64,000 bases of DNA, from NCBI RefSeq assembly GCF_001279585.1, contig NZ_LGEC01000062.1, forward strand, positions 1-64,000. The letters run 5' to 3'. A program made the translations under genes and the position numbers. This document shows, one piece after another, positions 1-9,100 of this stretch (positions are counted from its first letter, which is position 1; each line of letters starts with the position of its first letter). Under the pieces are notes generated by a model. That model was given only the letters and a program-made list of their open reading frames with translations, was not told where the DNA came from and made no database searches. Source of the DNA: Nocardiopsis sp. NRRL B-16309 (lineage in GTDB: Bacteria; Actinomycetota; Actinomycetes; Streptosporangiales; Streptosporangiaceae).

Positions 1-370
1 TGCACCTTCAGGCCCTCCAGAACCCCGTCGGCGCCCTCGTCGTGCTTTCCGGCGTCCTCGCGGGCTCGGACGCGGGCGCCTGGAGAACGGGAACCTTCGG
101 CCCCTGCGGTGCGCTCCCTCGTTCCTCGGGGGCGCACCTCTGGTCGCCGTCCGCCCGGACCAGGGTCGTGGACTGGTCCGGGCGGATCGACGGGCCTCGG
201 GATGGTGAACGCGACACGGGCGGTGATCGGTTCCGATCACAGCGAAATCGACGCCGGGCCTGGCGCTTTCCCGCACCGATCAGCGCAGGGTACTCGTTCG
301 ATCACCTTACGTGCGTGTCCCGGGGGCGTGTCCAGCACCGCGGCCCCTGTGGAAGACGTGGCCGCCCGGC
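1..370. other. Left-edge region without a confident gene
   Basis: No complete gene is recognisable. A leftward frame is open from a GTG near position 137 to the left edge and has a charged composition at its end (KHDEGADGVLEGLKV on the minus strand). It could be the start of a gene lying outside the window, but no family is recognised and no good ribosome binding site decides it. A perfect palindrome at 223-240 is listed separately. The 3' end of the acyltransferase begins at 371. Confidence 0.4.
223..240. promoter_or_regulatory. 18-bp palindrome, possible operator
   Basis: Eight-base arms GTGATCGG and CCGATCAC are exact inverted repeats around a central TT. The form fits a dimeric helix-turn-helix regulator site. 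It lies downstream of the acyltransferase and upstream of anything reading left off the window, so the target gene is not visible. Function is inferred from symmetry only. Confidence 0.35.
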
Positions 371-2533
371 TCAGGAGGCGTTCGGCTCGGTGGCCTCGGC
401 CGCGCCCAGCAGGGGGCCTGCGGCCTCCGCCAGGCTCGTCTCGGCCACCGGGGCCTCGGGGAGCGACTCCAGCAGGTAAGGCTCCAGGACGACCGCGAGC
501 GAACGCGAGAACGCGTGCGAGAAGTGGTTGGAGTCGTAGTAGGCCAGCTGGTTGCCGATGACCCCCCGGCACACGCCGTCCCCGCACAGGTGCTCGGTCA
601 GGTCCAGGAAGCGGGTGTTGGCCGGGACGTCGGCCAGTTCCTCGTAGGGAGGACGCTCGGCCATGGAGAAGGACTGCTCCTCGACGCATCCGTGCGCGCC
701 CTCGTGGTCCACGCACTCGGCCACGTCGAAGCCGAACCGCGGGGTGTCCCGCACCGCCAGGACCGCCACTCCGAGCTCCTCCAGCTCCCGCCAGCGCTCG
801 ACGTAGCCGTCCGGCGTCCGCTCCGGTGGAGTGCCCGGCGGGTCGTCCGCCTCACCGCCGGTCGTCGTGCGGGTCGCGGTCGTGAACACCGCGTCCGGGC
901 CGATCTCGGCGATCCGCTCCATGACGTCGGCGTTCCAGTCCGTGCACTCGGTGTAGGGCTCGCCCCGGTAGACCTGCTCGTCGGTGCTGAACTGGCAGGC
1001 GTTCTTGGTCATCATGACCAGCCGCCAACCGTGCTGCTCGGTCACCGCCCGCAGGCCCTGGAACCAGTGCCGGGCGTGCGAACTGCCCGCCAGGACCAGC
1101 GTGAACCCGGCCTCCGGGTCGCCGAACTCGCACGAGACGACCTCGGTCGCGTCGGTGAGGGCGTTGCAGTCGCGGGTCTGGTCCACGGTGTCCGTGGCCA
1201 CCGTCGCGGTGTCGGGGTAGACCGGCAGGGCGGGCAGGTTCTCCGCGAGCACGGGGTTGAGGGTGACGGCCGCGCCCGGGTACGACATCGGGTCCGAGCT
1301 CAGCTCATGGCGCAGCCGGCGGTCGTGCTCGATCGCCTGGCCCCACACCAGTCCGGCGAGCAGCACCGGGACCACGAACAGGACCCCGGCCGCGAGCGAC
1401 CAGGAGGGGGCCCGCAGCGTACGGGTGAGGCGCGTGAGGCTTCCGTCCACCGACCACGTGGTGAGCAGCGCCGCCGCGAACGCGGAGCCCAGCACGAACA
1501 GGCCGCCGGCCAGGGTCGGGCGCTCCAGGCCGGTCACCTCCAGGTAGAAGACCAGGATCGGCCAGTGCCACAGGAACAGCGTGTAGGCCCGCCCGCCGAG
1601 CCAGACCAGCGGCCGGGCCCCCAGCAGCCGGGTCGCCGAGAGGCGGGCGGGCGCGTCACCGCCGGCCCCGGCGAGGAGGACGGCCGCGGCGGCCAGCGCG
1701 GGCCACAGCGACGCGACCCCCGGGTAGGGCAGGGAGTCGCCGATCACGAGTCCGCACATCACCAGCGCGGAGAGGCCGGTCCACCCCAGCGCCATCCGCA
1801 GCGCGCGCGGCAGCCGGACGCGGGCGATGACCAGTGCCAGGACGCCGCCCAGCGCGAGTTCCCACAGGCGGGCACCGGTGTCGAAGTAGGCCCACACGGG
1901 GTCGGTGGCGGTGATCCACAGCGAGTACCCGAACGAGGCCGCCAGGACCGCGCCCACGGCGGCCAGGGCCGCGGTGCGCACCCGCAGCCCGCAGCGGAGC
2001 GCGACCAGCCCGGCGAGGGTGATCAGGACCGGCCACAGCAGGTAGAACTGCCCCTGGACGCCCAGTGACCAGAAGTGCTGCACCGGCCCGGCGGAGGCGT
2101 TCTCCGCCATGTAGTCGACCGAGCCCAGCGACAGGTGCCAGTTGCCGTAGTACAGAGCGGAGGCCTGGACGTCGGCGATGACGTCGGTCCACCGCGAGCG
2201 CGGCAGCAGCAGGTAGGTGCCGACCAGGACCGCCGCGAGCACGACCGCCCCGGAGGGGAAGAGCCGCCGGGCGAGCTTGCTCCAGAACGCGCCGAAGGCG
2301 AGGCGGCCGTCGCGCTCCATGGCGCGCACCAGCGAGCCCGTGATGAGGAACCCGGTCAGCACCAGGAAGACGTCGACGCCGCCGGAGACCGTGCCGAACC
2401 AGATGTGGTAGACGGCGATCAGCAGGGCGGCGACGGCGCGCAGCCCCTCGATGTCGGTGCGGTGCGCGGTGCGTGGCGACGCGGACGCGCCGCGCACCTC
2501 CTCGGAGGCATGGTTCAGGACGGGAACGGACAC
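371..2533 (-). CDS. Acyltransferase 3 / SGNH-fusion membrane protein
   Basis: The 720-residue product belongs to the OafA/YrhL-type acyltransferase 3 superfamily, which O-acylates cell-surface polysaccharides, peptidoglycan or lipids. The N-terminal half (about residues 25-400) begins with the family signature TDIEGLRAVAALLIAVYHIW and carries roughly ten hydrophobic segments. The C-terminal third, after the last membrane segment, is soluble and begins around the family-like stretch LVLAGSSHARHW, a GxSH motif typical of the extracytoplasmic SGNH domain that such fusions carry. The length is normal for the fused form. Translation starts at a GTG. It is a single leftward gene with no clear partner. 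Substrate is unknown; envelope glycan modification is the family-based inference. Confidence 0.88.
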   Translation of the reverse strand: MSVPVLNHASEEVRGASASPRTAHRTDIEGLRAVAALLIAVYHIWFGTVSGGVDVFLVLTGFLITGSLVRAMERDGRLAFGAFWSKLARRLFPSGAVVLAAVLVGTYLLLPRSRWTDVIADVQASALYYGNWHLSLGSVDYMAENASAGPVQHFWSLGVQGQFYLLWPVLITLAGLVALRCGLRVRTAALAAVGAVLAASFGYSLWITATDPVWAYFDTGARLWELALGGVLALVIARVRLPRALRMALGWTGLSALVMCGLVIGDSLPYPGVASLWPALAAAAVLLAGAGGDAPARLSATRLLGARPLVWLGGRAYTLFLWHWPILVFYLEVTGLERPTLAGGLFVLGSAFAAALLTTWSVDGSLTRLTRTLRAPSWSLAAGVLFVVPVLLAGLVWGQAIEHDRRLRHELSSDPMSYPGAAVTLNPVLAENLPALPVYPDTATVATDTVDQTRDCNALTDATEVVSCEFGDPEAGFTLVLAGSSHARHWFQGLRAVTEQHGWRLVMMTKNACQFSTDEQVYRGEPYTECTDWNADVMERIAEIGPDAVFTTATRTTTGGEADDPPGTPPERTPDGYVERWRELEELGVAVLAVRDTPRFGFDVAECVDHEGAHGCVEEQSFSMAERPPYEELADVPANTRFLDLTEHLCGDGVCRGVIGNQLAYYDSNHFSHAFSRSLAVVLEPYLLESLPEAPVAETSLAEAAGPLLGAAEATEPNAS

Positions 2534-3089
2534 AGATCAGCCTTGGGCTCGGCGGCGGTGAGGCGCAGGGGGGCCGGAGTGCGGCGACGGGAAGGGGGCC
2601 GGGGGATGGTCGGCGCCCGAGAGAGTGCCCCTGCTTGTCCAGTATCGGCGGCTTACGCCTGTGACCTGTGTGTTTGGCGCTCCTGTTGTCGAGTCGAGAT
2701 GGAATCTGTGTTAACGCGTATCCGGGTGGGTGGAAACGCAGTGTCACGGGTCACAGATCGCGCGGGGTTCACATCGTGCCCGAAGGCATCAGTCACACCG
2801 CGCACGACAGCGCCCGGAGCCGAATCGGTGACCTCGGACTTTATATGGATTTCACATTTGCGTCCGTCCGAGTCACCATGAATGCCGTTTCGTCGTCGCC
2901 TCGTGTCATTCGAGGGAGATGTATGTGAACCTTCGGTATTCGGAAGGCGTCCATCTATCGACGGACATCTGAAGCGGCCCCCCGCTCCCAGGCGCCAACG
3001 GTCCTGGCCAGTGCTCTGAGGATTCCGTGCACCGCCCTCACCTCTGGGCGGCGCGCCATTTTTCGTCCATTGTTCCTGGAGCTTTCGGC
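2534..3089. other. Divergent intergenic region, relatively AT-rich
   Basis: About 555 bases separate the leftward acyltransferase and the rightward phosphatidyltransferase. The part from about 2820 to 3000 is clearly less GC-rich than the surroundings and probably holds the promoters of both genes. Short open frames here lack coding character. No RNA gene or strong hairpin was recognised. Confidence 0.4.
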
Positions 3090-4103
3090 ATGCCTGCTTT
3101 CACCCTTCGCGATGTCCAAGAACAGACGTACAAGCCGCGTGACTCCTGGTGGACGGTGTGGCTGGTCGACCCCTTGGCTTCACGCCTCGTGAAGGTCACG
3201 GCGAACCGGACCGCCATCACCCCGAACCAGCTGACCGTGGCCGCTCTGGTACTGGGCCTGGCCGCCGCGGCGTGCTTCCTCCTCGCCGACTGGTACTGGC
3301 TGCTGGCCGGTGCGACGCTCTTCCACCTCAGCTTCGTCCTGGACTGTATGGACGGCAAGATCGCCAGACTCAAGGGCAACGGGTCGGTCATCGGGAGCTG
3401 GCTCGACTACGTCTTCGACCGCGTGCGGGTCCTGATCTGCGCCGTCGCCCTCATGGGCGGCCAGTTCGCCCAGACGGAGAACCCCGTCTTCCTCTGGTTC
3501 GCGCTGGGCATCGTCTTCACGGACATGTTCCGCTACCTCAACTCGCCCCAGATGGCCAAGGTACGGACCGCGATGCGTCGGCACATGGTCCGAGCCATCA
3601 GGGAGGCGGAGGAGAGCGACGCCCCGGAGAGCGGCCGGGTCCGTCTCCTGGCCACCCGGTTCGACGAGGACACCGCGGCTCAGGACGAGGAACAGGACGA
3701 GCCCCGGAGGACCCAGGAGAACGCCCAGGAGGAGGCCGGAGCGGCCGAACCCACCCCGGGCGTCAGGGCGCGCCAGATCCAGAGCACCGCGCTGCAGGCC
3801 GGTTTCCACCAGCGGTTCCCGTGGTACGAGCGGTTCCGCGACGTCCTGCGTGCGAACCGCATCCGTCCGCACCTGTTCAGCGGCATCGAGTTCCAGATGG
3901 GCGTGTTCATCGTCGCCCCCCTGGTCGGCGCGTTCTCCACCGTCGGCATGCTCGCGACCATCATCGGATCGTCCGCCCTGATGTTCGCCTTCGAGTTCCT
4001 GATCATCTACAAGCTCTGGCTGTCCACGCGCGAGTTCACGCGGGTGAAGAACGACATCAACACCGTCCTGTCCCAGGTCACCGAAGAGCACCGCGCGGCC
4101 TAG
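3090..4103 (+). CDS. CDP-alcohol phosphatidyltransferase family protein
   Basis: This integral membrane enzyme should transfer a phospho-alcohol from a CDP-activated donor, the chemistry that makes phospholipid head groups or phosphoinositol-type lipids. The full family motif DxxDGxxARx8Gx3Dx3D is present, with aspartates at residues 85, 88, 106 and 110 of the 337-residue product. A long charged insertion rich in Glu (about residues 170-225) interrupts the membrane region and makes the protein longer than typical phosphatidyltransferases. The ATG at 3090 is preferred because GGAG lies at 3078-3081; an in-frame GTG at 3027 would add 21 residues. The gene stands alone and ends at a strong bidirectional terminator. 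Acceptor alcohol cannot be told from sequence. Confidence 0.87.
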   Translation: MPAFTLRDVQEQTYKPRDSWWTVWLVDPLASRLVKVTANRTAITPNQLTVAALVLGLAAAACFLLADWYWLLAGATLFHLSFVLDCMDGKIARLKGNGSVIGSWLDYVFDRVRVLICAVALMGGQFAQTENPVFLWFALGIVFTDMFRYLNSPQMAKVRTAMRRHMVRAIREAEESDAPESGRVRLLATRFDEDTAAQDEEQDEPRRTQENAQEEAGAAEPTPGVRARQIQSTALQAGFHQRFPWYERFRDVLRANRIRPHLFSGIEFQMGVFIVAPLVGAFSTVGMLATIIGSSALMFAFEFLIIYKLWLSTREFTRVKNDINTVLSQVTEEHRAA

Positions 4104-4136
4104 CGGGCCGGAGGCGGCCGTGCCGCGAAGCCGTCG

Positions 4137-4170
4137 ACGGGCCCCGGGCGATGGATCGCCCGGGGCCCGT
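4137..4170. terminator. Bidirectional hairpin terminator
   Basis: Perfect 16-base arms (4137-4152 and 4155-4170) surround a two-base loop. It lies between the 3' ends of two convergent genes and can serve both. There is no long T run, as is usual in GC-rich actinomycetes. Confidence 0.8.
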
Positions 4171-4187
4171 TCCCCTGTGCGGGTCGG

Positions 4188-5714
4188 CTACCTCTTCGAG
4201 GGGGCGAGCAGACTGAGCGCCCAGTAGACGACCAGGGCGGACAGGAAGCCCACGGCCCAGCCGTAGTCGGCGAGCGGCGACAGGAACGGGATGAGGCCCG
4301 CCTCCGGGAAGGGCCCCGCGCCCGGGTCGGAGTGCGAGCCGCCCACCGCCAGGACCGCGCCCACCGCGAAGGCGGCCAGGGCCCGCCAGTTCCAGCCGCC
4401 CGTGTACCAGTACGCCGAGTCGCGCGTGTAGAGCGCGTTCAGGTCCATGCGGGTGCGGCGCAGCAGCCAGTAGTCGGCGATGAGGATGCCGCCCACGGTC
4501 CCCAGGATGCCGCCCACGGTGCCCAGCCACGTGAAGATGTAGATGTTCGGGTCCGAGATCAGCCGCCACGGGAAGATCGCGACGCTCACCAGGCTCGTGA
4601 TGATCGCGCCCGTCCGGAAGCTGATCAGCCGGGGCTTGAGGTTGGCCAGGTCGTAGGCCGGGCCCACCAGGTTGGCGGCGATGTTCGTGGACACCGTCGC
4701 CAGCAGCACCACGAAGGTGGCGAAGAGCAGCGCGATCCCGTTGTCCATCTGCGCGACGATCTCCACCGGGTCCCACAGCGTCTCGCCGTACACCGCCTGC
4801 GTGCCCGCGCTCACCATGACCGCCAGCAGGGCGAACGCCGCCATCGTGGTCGGCAGGCCGAACGTCTGGCCCAGCACCTGCGCGCGCTGCGTGGACGCGA
4901 AACGGGTGAAGTCGCTGATGTTCAGGCTCAGGGTCGCCCAGAACCCGATCATCGCCATCAGGGACGGGAAGAACAGCGCCCAGAACTCCGGGCCCCAGCC
5001 CAGGTCGGAGTTGACCGCGAACAGCGGCGCGAAGCCGCCCGCCTGCACGACCATCCACGCCAGCAGGGCGACGCCGCCCGCCAGCATGAGCGGGGCGGCC
5101 CACACCTGCACCTTGCGGACGCCCTCCATGCCCCAGAGGATGATCGCCAACTGGGCCAGCCAGAACAGGCCGAACGACAGCCACATCGTCCACGGCTGCC
5201 CGCCGACCGCCGCCGCCTCGCTCCAGCCGTCGCCGAACACGCGCCCCAGGAGGATGAAGACGCCCTGGCCGCCGATCCACGTCTGGATGCCGTACCAGCC
5301 GCACGCGACCGCGCCGCGCAGCAGCGCGGGCAGGTTCGCGCCCCGCAGCCCGAAGGACGCCCGCGCGAAGATCGGGTAGGGGATGCCGTACCGCGCCCCG
5401 GCGTGGCCGGTCAGCACCATCGGCACCAGCACGATGAGGTTGCCCAGTGCGATGGTCAGGACCGCCTGGCGCCAGTCCATGCCCACCGCGACCAGGCCGC
5501 CGGCCAGTGTCCAGGCCGGGATGTTGACCGACATGCTGATCCACAGGGCGGTGAAGCTGCCCGTGCCCCAGGTGCGCTGGGAGATCGGGACCGGGTGCAG
5601 GTCGGCGTTGACGTAGGGGCCCGGCGGCAGGGCGGTGCCCTCGGGCAGGGAGACCCGCCCGTCGGCGTGCGTGACGGCCGCGGCGGATTCGGGGGAGGGA
5701 GGGGCGTGGGTCAC
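4188..5714 (-). CDS. NCS1-family nucleobase/hydantoin:cation symporter
   Basis: The 508-residue protein is a nucleobase:cation symporter-1 family permease (cytosine, uracil, allantoin, hydantoin or thiamine carriers). The N-terminal part shows the family's characteristic pattern: a cytoplasmic tail ending in PVPISQRTWG, then SFTALWISMSVNIPAW leading into the first helix. About twelve hydrophobic segments follow. It is the last gene of a leftward set encoding dihydropyrimidinase and a carbamoyl-amide hydrolase, about 100 bases after the oxidoreductase gene. Uptake of uracil, dihydrouracil or hydantoins for that pathway is the natural inference. The start is a GTG preceded by AGGTG. Confidence 0.88.
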   Translation of the reverse strand: MTHAPPSPESAAAVTHADGRVSLPEGTALPPGPYVNADLHPVPISQRTWGTGSFTALWISMSVNIPAWTLAGGLVAVGMDWRQAVLTIALGNLIVLVPMVLTGHAGARYGIPYPIFARASFGLRGANLPALLRGAVACGWYGIQTWIGGQGVFILLGRVFGDGWSEAAAVGGQPWTMWLSFGLFWLAQLAIILWGMEGVRKVQVWAAPLMLAGGVALLAWMVVQAGGFAPLFAVNSDLGWGPEFWALFFPSLMAMIGFWATLSLNISDFTRFASTQRAQVLGQTFGLPTTMAAFALLAVMVSAGTQAVYGETLWDPVEIVAQMDNGIALLFATFVVLLATVSTNIAANLVGPAYDLANLKPRLISFRTGAIITSLVSVAIFPWRLISDPNIYIFTWLGTVGGILGTVGGILIADYWLLRRTRMDLNALYTRDSAYWYTGGWNWRALAAFAVGAVLAVGGSHSDPGAGPFPEAGLIPFLSPLADYGWAVGFLSALVVYWALSLLAPSKR

Positions 5715-5814
5715 GTGACACCTGGTTTCGGTGGAGCTGACGGGGGATCGGCCGGGCGCGCACCTGCCCGGACCCGGCCAGGACAGTGTGCGCGCCCGTT
5801 GTTGACTCGGTGTT

Positions 5815-6825
5815 TCAGGTCAGGCCCGGGATGATCTCACTGCCGTAGGCGTCGATGACCCCGTCGACGTCGTCGTGCATGGCGTACACGGCGAACTGGT
5901 CGACTCCGGCCTCGCGCAGCCGCTCCAGCTTCTCCTTGTGCTCGTCGATCGTGCCCAGCAGGCAGAACCGGTCCACGATGGGGTCGGGGACGAAGGCGGT
6001 GTCCGGATTGTCCGCCCGGCCGTGGTGGCTGTAGTCGTACCCCTCGCGGGCGCGGATGTAGTCCGTCAGCTCCTCCGGGACGGCGCCGGAGTGCTCCCCG
6101 TAGCGCGACACCAGGTCCGCCACGTGGTTGCCCACCATCCCGCCGAACCACCGGCACTGGTCGCGGGCGTGCGCCAGCGCCTCCGGCGAGCCGTCGGTGA
6201 CGTAGGCGGGCGCCGCCACGCACACCTTCACCTCGTCGGGGTCGCGGCCCGCCTCGGCCGCCGCCGCGCGCACCGCCTTGACCATCCACTCGGTCAGGTA
6301 CGGGTCGGCCAGTTGCAGGATGAACCCGTCGGCCTGGCGGCCCACCAGGGACAGCGCCTTGGGCCCGTAGGCGCCCATCCACACCGGCAGGGCGCCCTCC
6401 CTCACCCAGGGGATGCGCATCGCGGCGCCGTCGACGTCGGCCTCCCGGCCCTCCGCGAGGTCCTTGATGGCGCGCATCGCCCTGCCGAGCCGGTCCAGGG
6501 TGGCGGGCTTGCGGCCCGCCACGCGCATCGCCGAGTCGCCGCGGCCGATGCCGCACACCGTGCGGTTGCCGTACATGTCGTTGAGCGTGGCGAACAGGGA
6601 GGCCGTGACCTCCCACGTGCGCGTGCTCGGGTTGGTCACCATCGGGCCGACGACCAGGTCGCGGGTGCGCTCCAGGACGCGGCTGTAGATGACGAAGGGC
6701 TCCTGCCAGAGCACGACCGAGTCGAAGGTCCACCCGTGGGTGAACCCCAGCCGGTCGGCGCGCTCCATCCGCTCCACCAGCAGGTCGGCGGGCGGGTCGG
6801 TCTGTAGGACGAGTCCGATTTCCAC
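5815..6825 (-). CDS. LLM-class (F420/flavin-dependent) oxidoreductase
   Basis: A 336-residue luciferase-like monooxygenase-fold protein of the family often annotated as F420-dependent (TIGR03842-like). Seen features are the N-terminal beta strand MEIGLVLQTDPP, the conserved VGPMVTNPSTRTW stretch and the GIGRGDSAMR loop near residue 95 that contacts the cofactor in this fold. It sits 14 bases after the dihydropyrimidinase gene in the same direction, so it is very probably co-transcribed. Members of this family are known beside hydantoinase genes in actinomycetes, but their reaction is unproven; a redox step on a pyrimidine or hydantoin ring is an inference. A classical dihydropyrimidine dehydrogenase is not present in the window. 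Confidence 0.85.
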   Translation of the reverse strand: MEIGLVLQTDPPADLLVERMERADRLGFTHGWTFDSVVLWQEPFVIYSRVLERTRDLVVGPMVTNPSTRTWEVTASLFATLNDMYGNRTVCGIGRGDSAMRVAGRKPATLDRLGRAMRAIKDLAEGREADVDGAAMRIPWVREGALPVWMGAYGPKALSLVGRQADGFILQLADPYLTEWMVKAVRAAAAEAGRDPDEVKVCVAAPAYVTDGSPEALAHARDQCRWFGGMVGNHVADLVSRYGEHSGAVPEELTDYIRAREGYDYSHHGRADNPDTAFVPDPIVDRFCLLGTIDEHKEKLERLREAGVDQFAVYAMHDDVDGVIDAYGSEIIPGLT

Positions 6826-6839
6826 GCTGTGCTTCCTCC

Positions 6840-8246
6840 TCAGACCAGGTACTGGCAGGTGGACCTGGGCACGAACCGGCCGTGGCCGGCCTCGCCCAGG
6901 TAGGCGCCGTCGTCCACGACGACACGGCCGCGCGAGAGCACCGTGCGCGCGCGGCCGGTGAGGCGCTTGCCCTCATAGGCGGAGTAGTCCACGTTCATGT
7001 GGTGGGTCTCGGCCGAGACCACCTGCTCGGCCGCCGGGTCGTAGACGACCAGGTCGGCGTCGGCGCCCGGCGAGACGGTGCCCTTGCGCGGGTAGAGGCC
7101 GAACATGCGCGCCGGGGTGGCGCAGGCGATCTCGATCCACCGACGGCGGCTGATGTGCCCGTCCACCACGGCCTGGTGCAGCAGGTCCATCCGGTTCTCC
7201 ACGCCCGGCATGCCGTTGGGGATCTTGGAGAAGTCGCCCCGCCCCATCTCCTTCTGGCCGCTGAAGCAGAACGGGCAGTGGTCGGTGGAGACCACGGACA
7301 GGTCGTTGGTGCGCAGCGCCCGCCAGAGGTGTTCCTGGTGCTCCTTGGGGCGCAGCGGCGTGGAGCACACGTACTTGGCGCCCTCGAAGTCCGGCTCGGC
7401 CAGGTTGTCGGTGGACAGGAACAGGTACTGCGGACAGGTCTCGCCGAAGACGTTGAGCCCCTTGGCCCGGGCTCGCGACAGCTCCTCCACGGCCTCGTTC
7501 GCCGACACGTGCACGACGTAGAGCGGCGCTCCGGCCACCCGCGCCAGCTGGATGGCGCGGTGGGTGGCCTCGGACTCCAGCAGGGCCTTGCGGACCTCGC
7601 CGTGGTAGCGGGGGTCGGTCCGGCCCTCGGCCAGGGCCTGTTCGACGAGCACGTCGATGGCGATGCCGTTCTCCGCGTGCATCATCGTCAGCGCGCCGTT
7701 GGCGGCGCCCCGCTGCATGGCCCGCAGGATCTGGCCGTCGTCGCTGTAGAACACGCCCGGGTAGGCCATGAACATCTTGAACGAGGTGATGCCCTCGTCC
7801 ACCAGGACGTCCATCTCCTTGAGCGAGGACTCGTTGACGTCGCTGAGGATGGCGTGGAAGGAGTAGTCGACGGCGCAGTTGCCCTCGGCCTTGGCCATCC
7901 ACGCGTCCACGCCCGCCCGCACCGCCTCGCCGCGGCTCTGGATGGCGAAGTCGATGATGGTCGTGGTGCCGCCCCACGCGGCGGCCCGGGTGCCGGTCTC
8001 GAAGGTGTCGGCGGAGTAGGTGCCGCCGAAGGGCATCTCCATGTGCGTGTGCGCGTCCACGCCGCCGGGGATCACGTAGTGCCCGGCGGCGTCGATGACG
8101 TCGGCGCCGCTGTCGGCCCAGGTGCGCGCGGTGTCGCTGCCGCGCAGGGCGAGGGCCGCGACCTTGTCGTCCTCGATCAGGACGTCGGCCTCGACCTCCT
8201 CCGCCGCGGTGACGACCAGGCCGCCGCTGATGACGGTTCGTGCCAT
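6840..8246 (-). CDS. hydA: Dihydropyrimidinase (D-hydantoinase)
   Basis: This 468-residue cyclic amidohydrolase opens dihydrouracil/dihydrothymine or 5-substituted hydantoins to the N-carbamoyl product. All binuclear zinc ligands of the family are visible: His66 and His68 (VDAHTHMEMPFGG), the carbamylated Lys157 (ITSFKMFMAYPG), His190, His246 (YVVHVSANEA) and Asp322 (STDHCPF). Length is normal. Translation starts at the ATG at 8246; the same frame stays open much further upstream only because of GC bias, and that part overlaps the previous gene. It lies 11 bases after the carbamoyl hydrolase gene and 14 before the LLM oxidoreductase, forming the core of a catabolic operon. Confidence 0.95.
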   Translation of the reverse strand: MARTVISGGLVVTAAEEVEADVLIEDDKVAALALRGSDTARTWADSGADVIDAAGHYVIPGGVDAHTHMEMPFGGTYSADTFETGTRAAAWGGTTTIIDFAIQSRGEAVRAGVDAWMAKAEGNCAVDYSFHAILSDVNESSLKEMDVLVDEGITSFKMFMAYPGVFYSDDGQILRAMQRGAANGALTMMHAENGIAIDVLVEQALAEGRTDPRYHGEVRKALLESEATHRAIQLARVAGAPLYVVHVSANEAVEELSRARAKGLNVFGETCPQYLFLSTDNLAEPDFEGAKYVCSTPLRPKEHQEHLWRALRTNDLSVVSTDHCPFCFSGQKEMGRGDFSKIPNGMPGVENRMDLLHQAVVDGHISRRRWIEIACATPARMFGLYPRKGTVSPGADADLVVYDPAAEQVVSAETHHMNVDYSAYEGKRLTGRARTVLSRGRVVVDDGAYLGEAGHGRFVPRSTCQYLV

Positions 8247-8257
8247 GTGCCTGCCCC

Positions 8258-9100
8258 CTATCCCTCGACCAGCGGCCCGTAGGCGTCCGGGCGGCGGTCG
8301 CGGTAGAACGCCCACTGCTGCCGGACCTCGTCGATCAGGTCGAAGTCGAGGTCGCGGACGACGAGTTCGGCGGCGGTGTCCGAGGCGACCTCGCCGACGA
8401 ACTGCCCGCGCGGGTCGACGAAGTAGCTGGTGCCGTAGAAGTCGTTGTCGCCGTACTCCTCCACGCCCACCCGGTTGATGGCGGCGACGTAGTAGGCGTT
8501 GGCGACCGCCGACGCGGGCTGTTCGAGCTGCCAGAGGTAGCGGGACAGGCCGCGGTGGGTGGCGGAGGGGTTGTAGACGAGCTGGGCCCCGGCCAGGCCC
8601 AGCGCCCGCCAGCCCTCGGGGAAGTGGCGGTCGTAGCAGATGTAGACGCCGACCCGGCCGACGGCGGTGTCGAAGACCGGCCAGCCGAGGTTGCCGGGGC
8701 GGAAGTAGAACTTCTCCCAGAAGCCCTTGACCTGGGGGATGTGGTGTTTGCGGTACTTGCCGAGATAGGTGCCGTCGGCGTCGATGACGGCGGCGGTGTT
8801 GTAGTAGAAGCCCGGCTTCTCGATCTCGAAGACCGGCAGGACCATCACCATGCCCAGTTCGCGCGCCAGGGCGCTGAAGCGGGTGATGGTGGGGCCGTCG
8901 GGGACCGACTCGGCCCAGCGGTAGTGTTCGGCCTCCTGCACCTGGCAGAAGTAGGGCGCGTTGAAGACCTCCTGGAATCCGATGACCTTCGCGCCCTGCG
9001 CGGCGGCGTCTCGGGCGTATTTCTCGTGCGCCGCGATCATGGATTCGGTGTCGCCGGTCCACTCGGTCTGGACGAGCGCGGCACGGACGGTGTGCGGCAT
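8258..9100 (-). CDS. Nitrilase-superfamily beta-ureidopropionase / N-carbamoyl hydrolase
   Basis: The 280-residue enzyme is a carbon-nitrogen hydrolase that should cleave N-carbamoyl-beta-alanine (or N-carbamoyl amino acids) to the free amino acid, CO2 and ammonia. The catalytic triad is Glu44 (GFQEVFNAPYF), Lys118 (GKYRKHHIPQ) and Cys155 (VYICYDRHFPEG), with the spacing typical of beta-ureidopropionase. It is the first gene of the leftward pyrimidine operon, so the products of dihydropyrimidinase feed directly into it. Beta-alanine formed here could be handled by the class III aminotransferase 8 kb away, though that gene looks more like a polyamine enzyme. Confidence 0.93.
   Translation of the reverse strand: MPHTVRAALVQTEWTGDTESMIAAHEKYARDAAAQGAKVIGFQEVFNAPYFCQVQEAEHYRWAESVPDGPTITRFSALARELGMVMVLPVFEIEKPGFYYNTAAVIDADGTYLGKYRKHHIPQVKGFWEKFYFRPGNLGWPVFDTAVGRVGVYICYDRHFPEGWRALGLAGAQLVYNPSATHRGLSRYLWQLEQPASAVANAYYVAAINRVGVEEYGDNDFYGTSYFVDPRGQFVGEVASDTAAELVVRDLDFDLIDEVRQQWAFYRDRRPDAYGPLVEG

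Noticed and set aside
311..2068. Long plus-strand open frame opposite the acyltransferase
   Set aside because: The composition is rich in Arg, Gly, Gln and His without any domain, the usual mirror of a real GC-rich gene on the other strand.
2668..2928. Short open frame in the divergent region before the phosphatidyltransferase
   Set aside because: No ribosome binding site, no conserved motif, and it lies across AT-rich presumed promoter DNA.
8247..9062. Extension of the dihydropyrimidinase frame upstream of its ATG
   Set aside because: It overlaps the carbamoyl hydrolase gene, whose catalytic triad is intact, and the extension reads as Arg-rich nonsense typical of out-of-frame GC-rich DNA.
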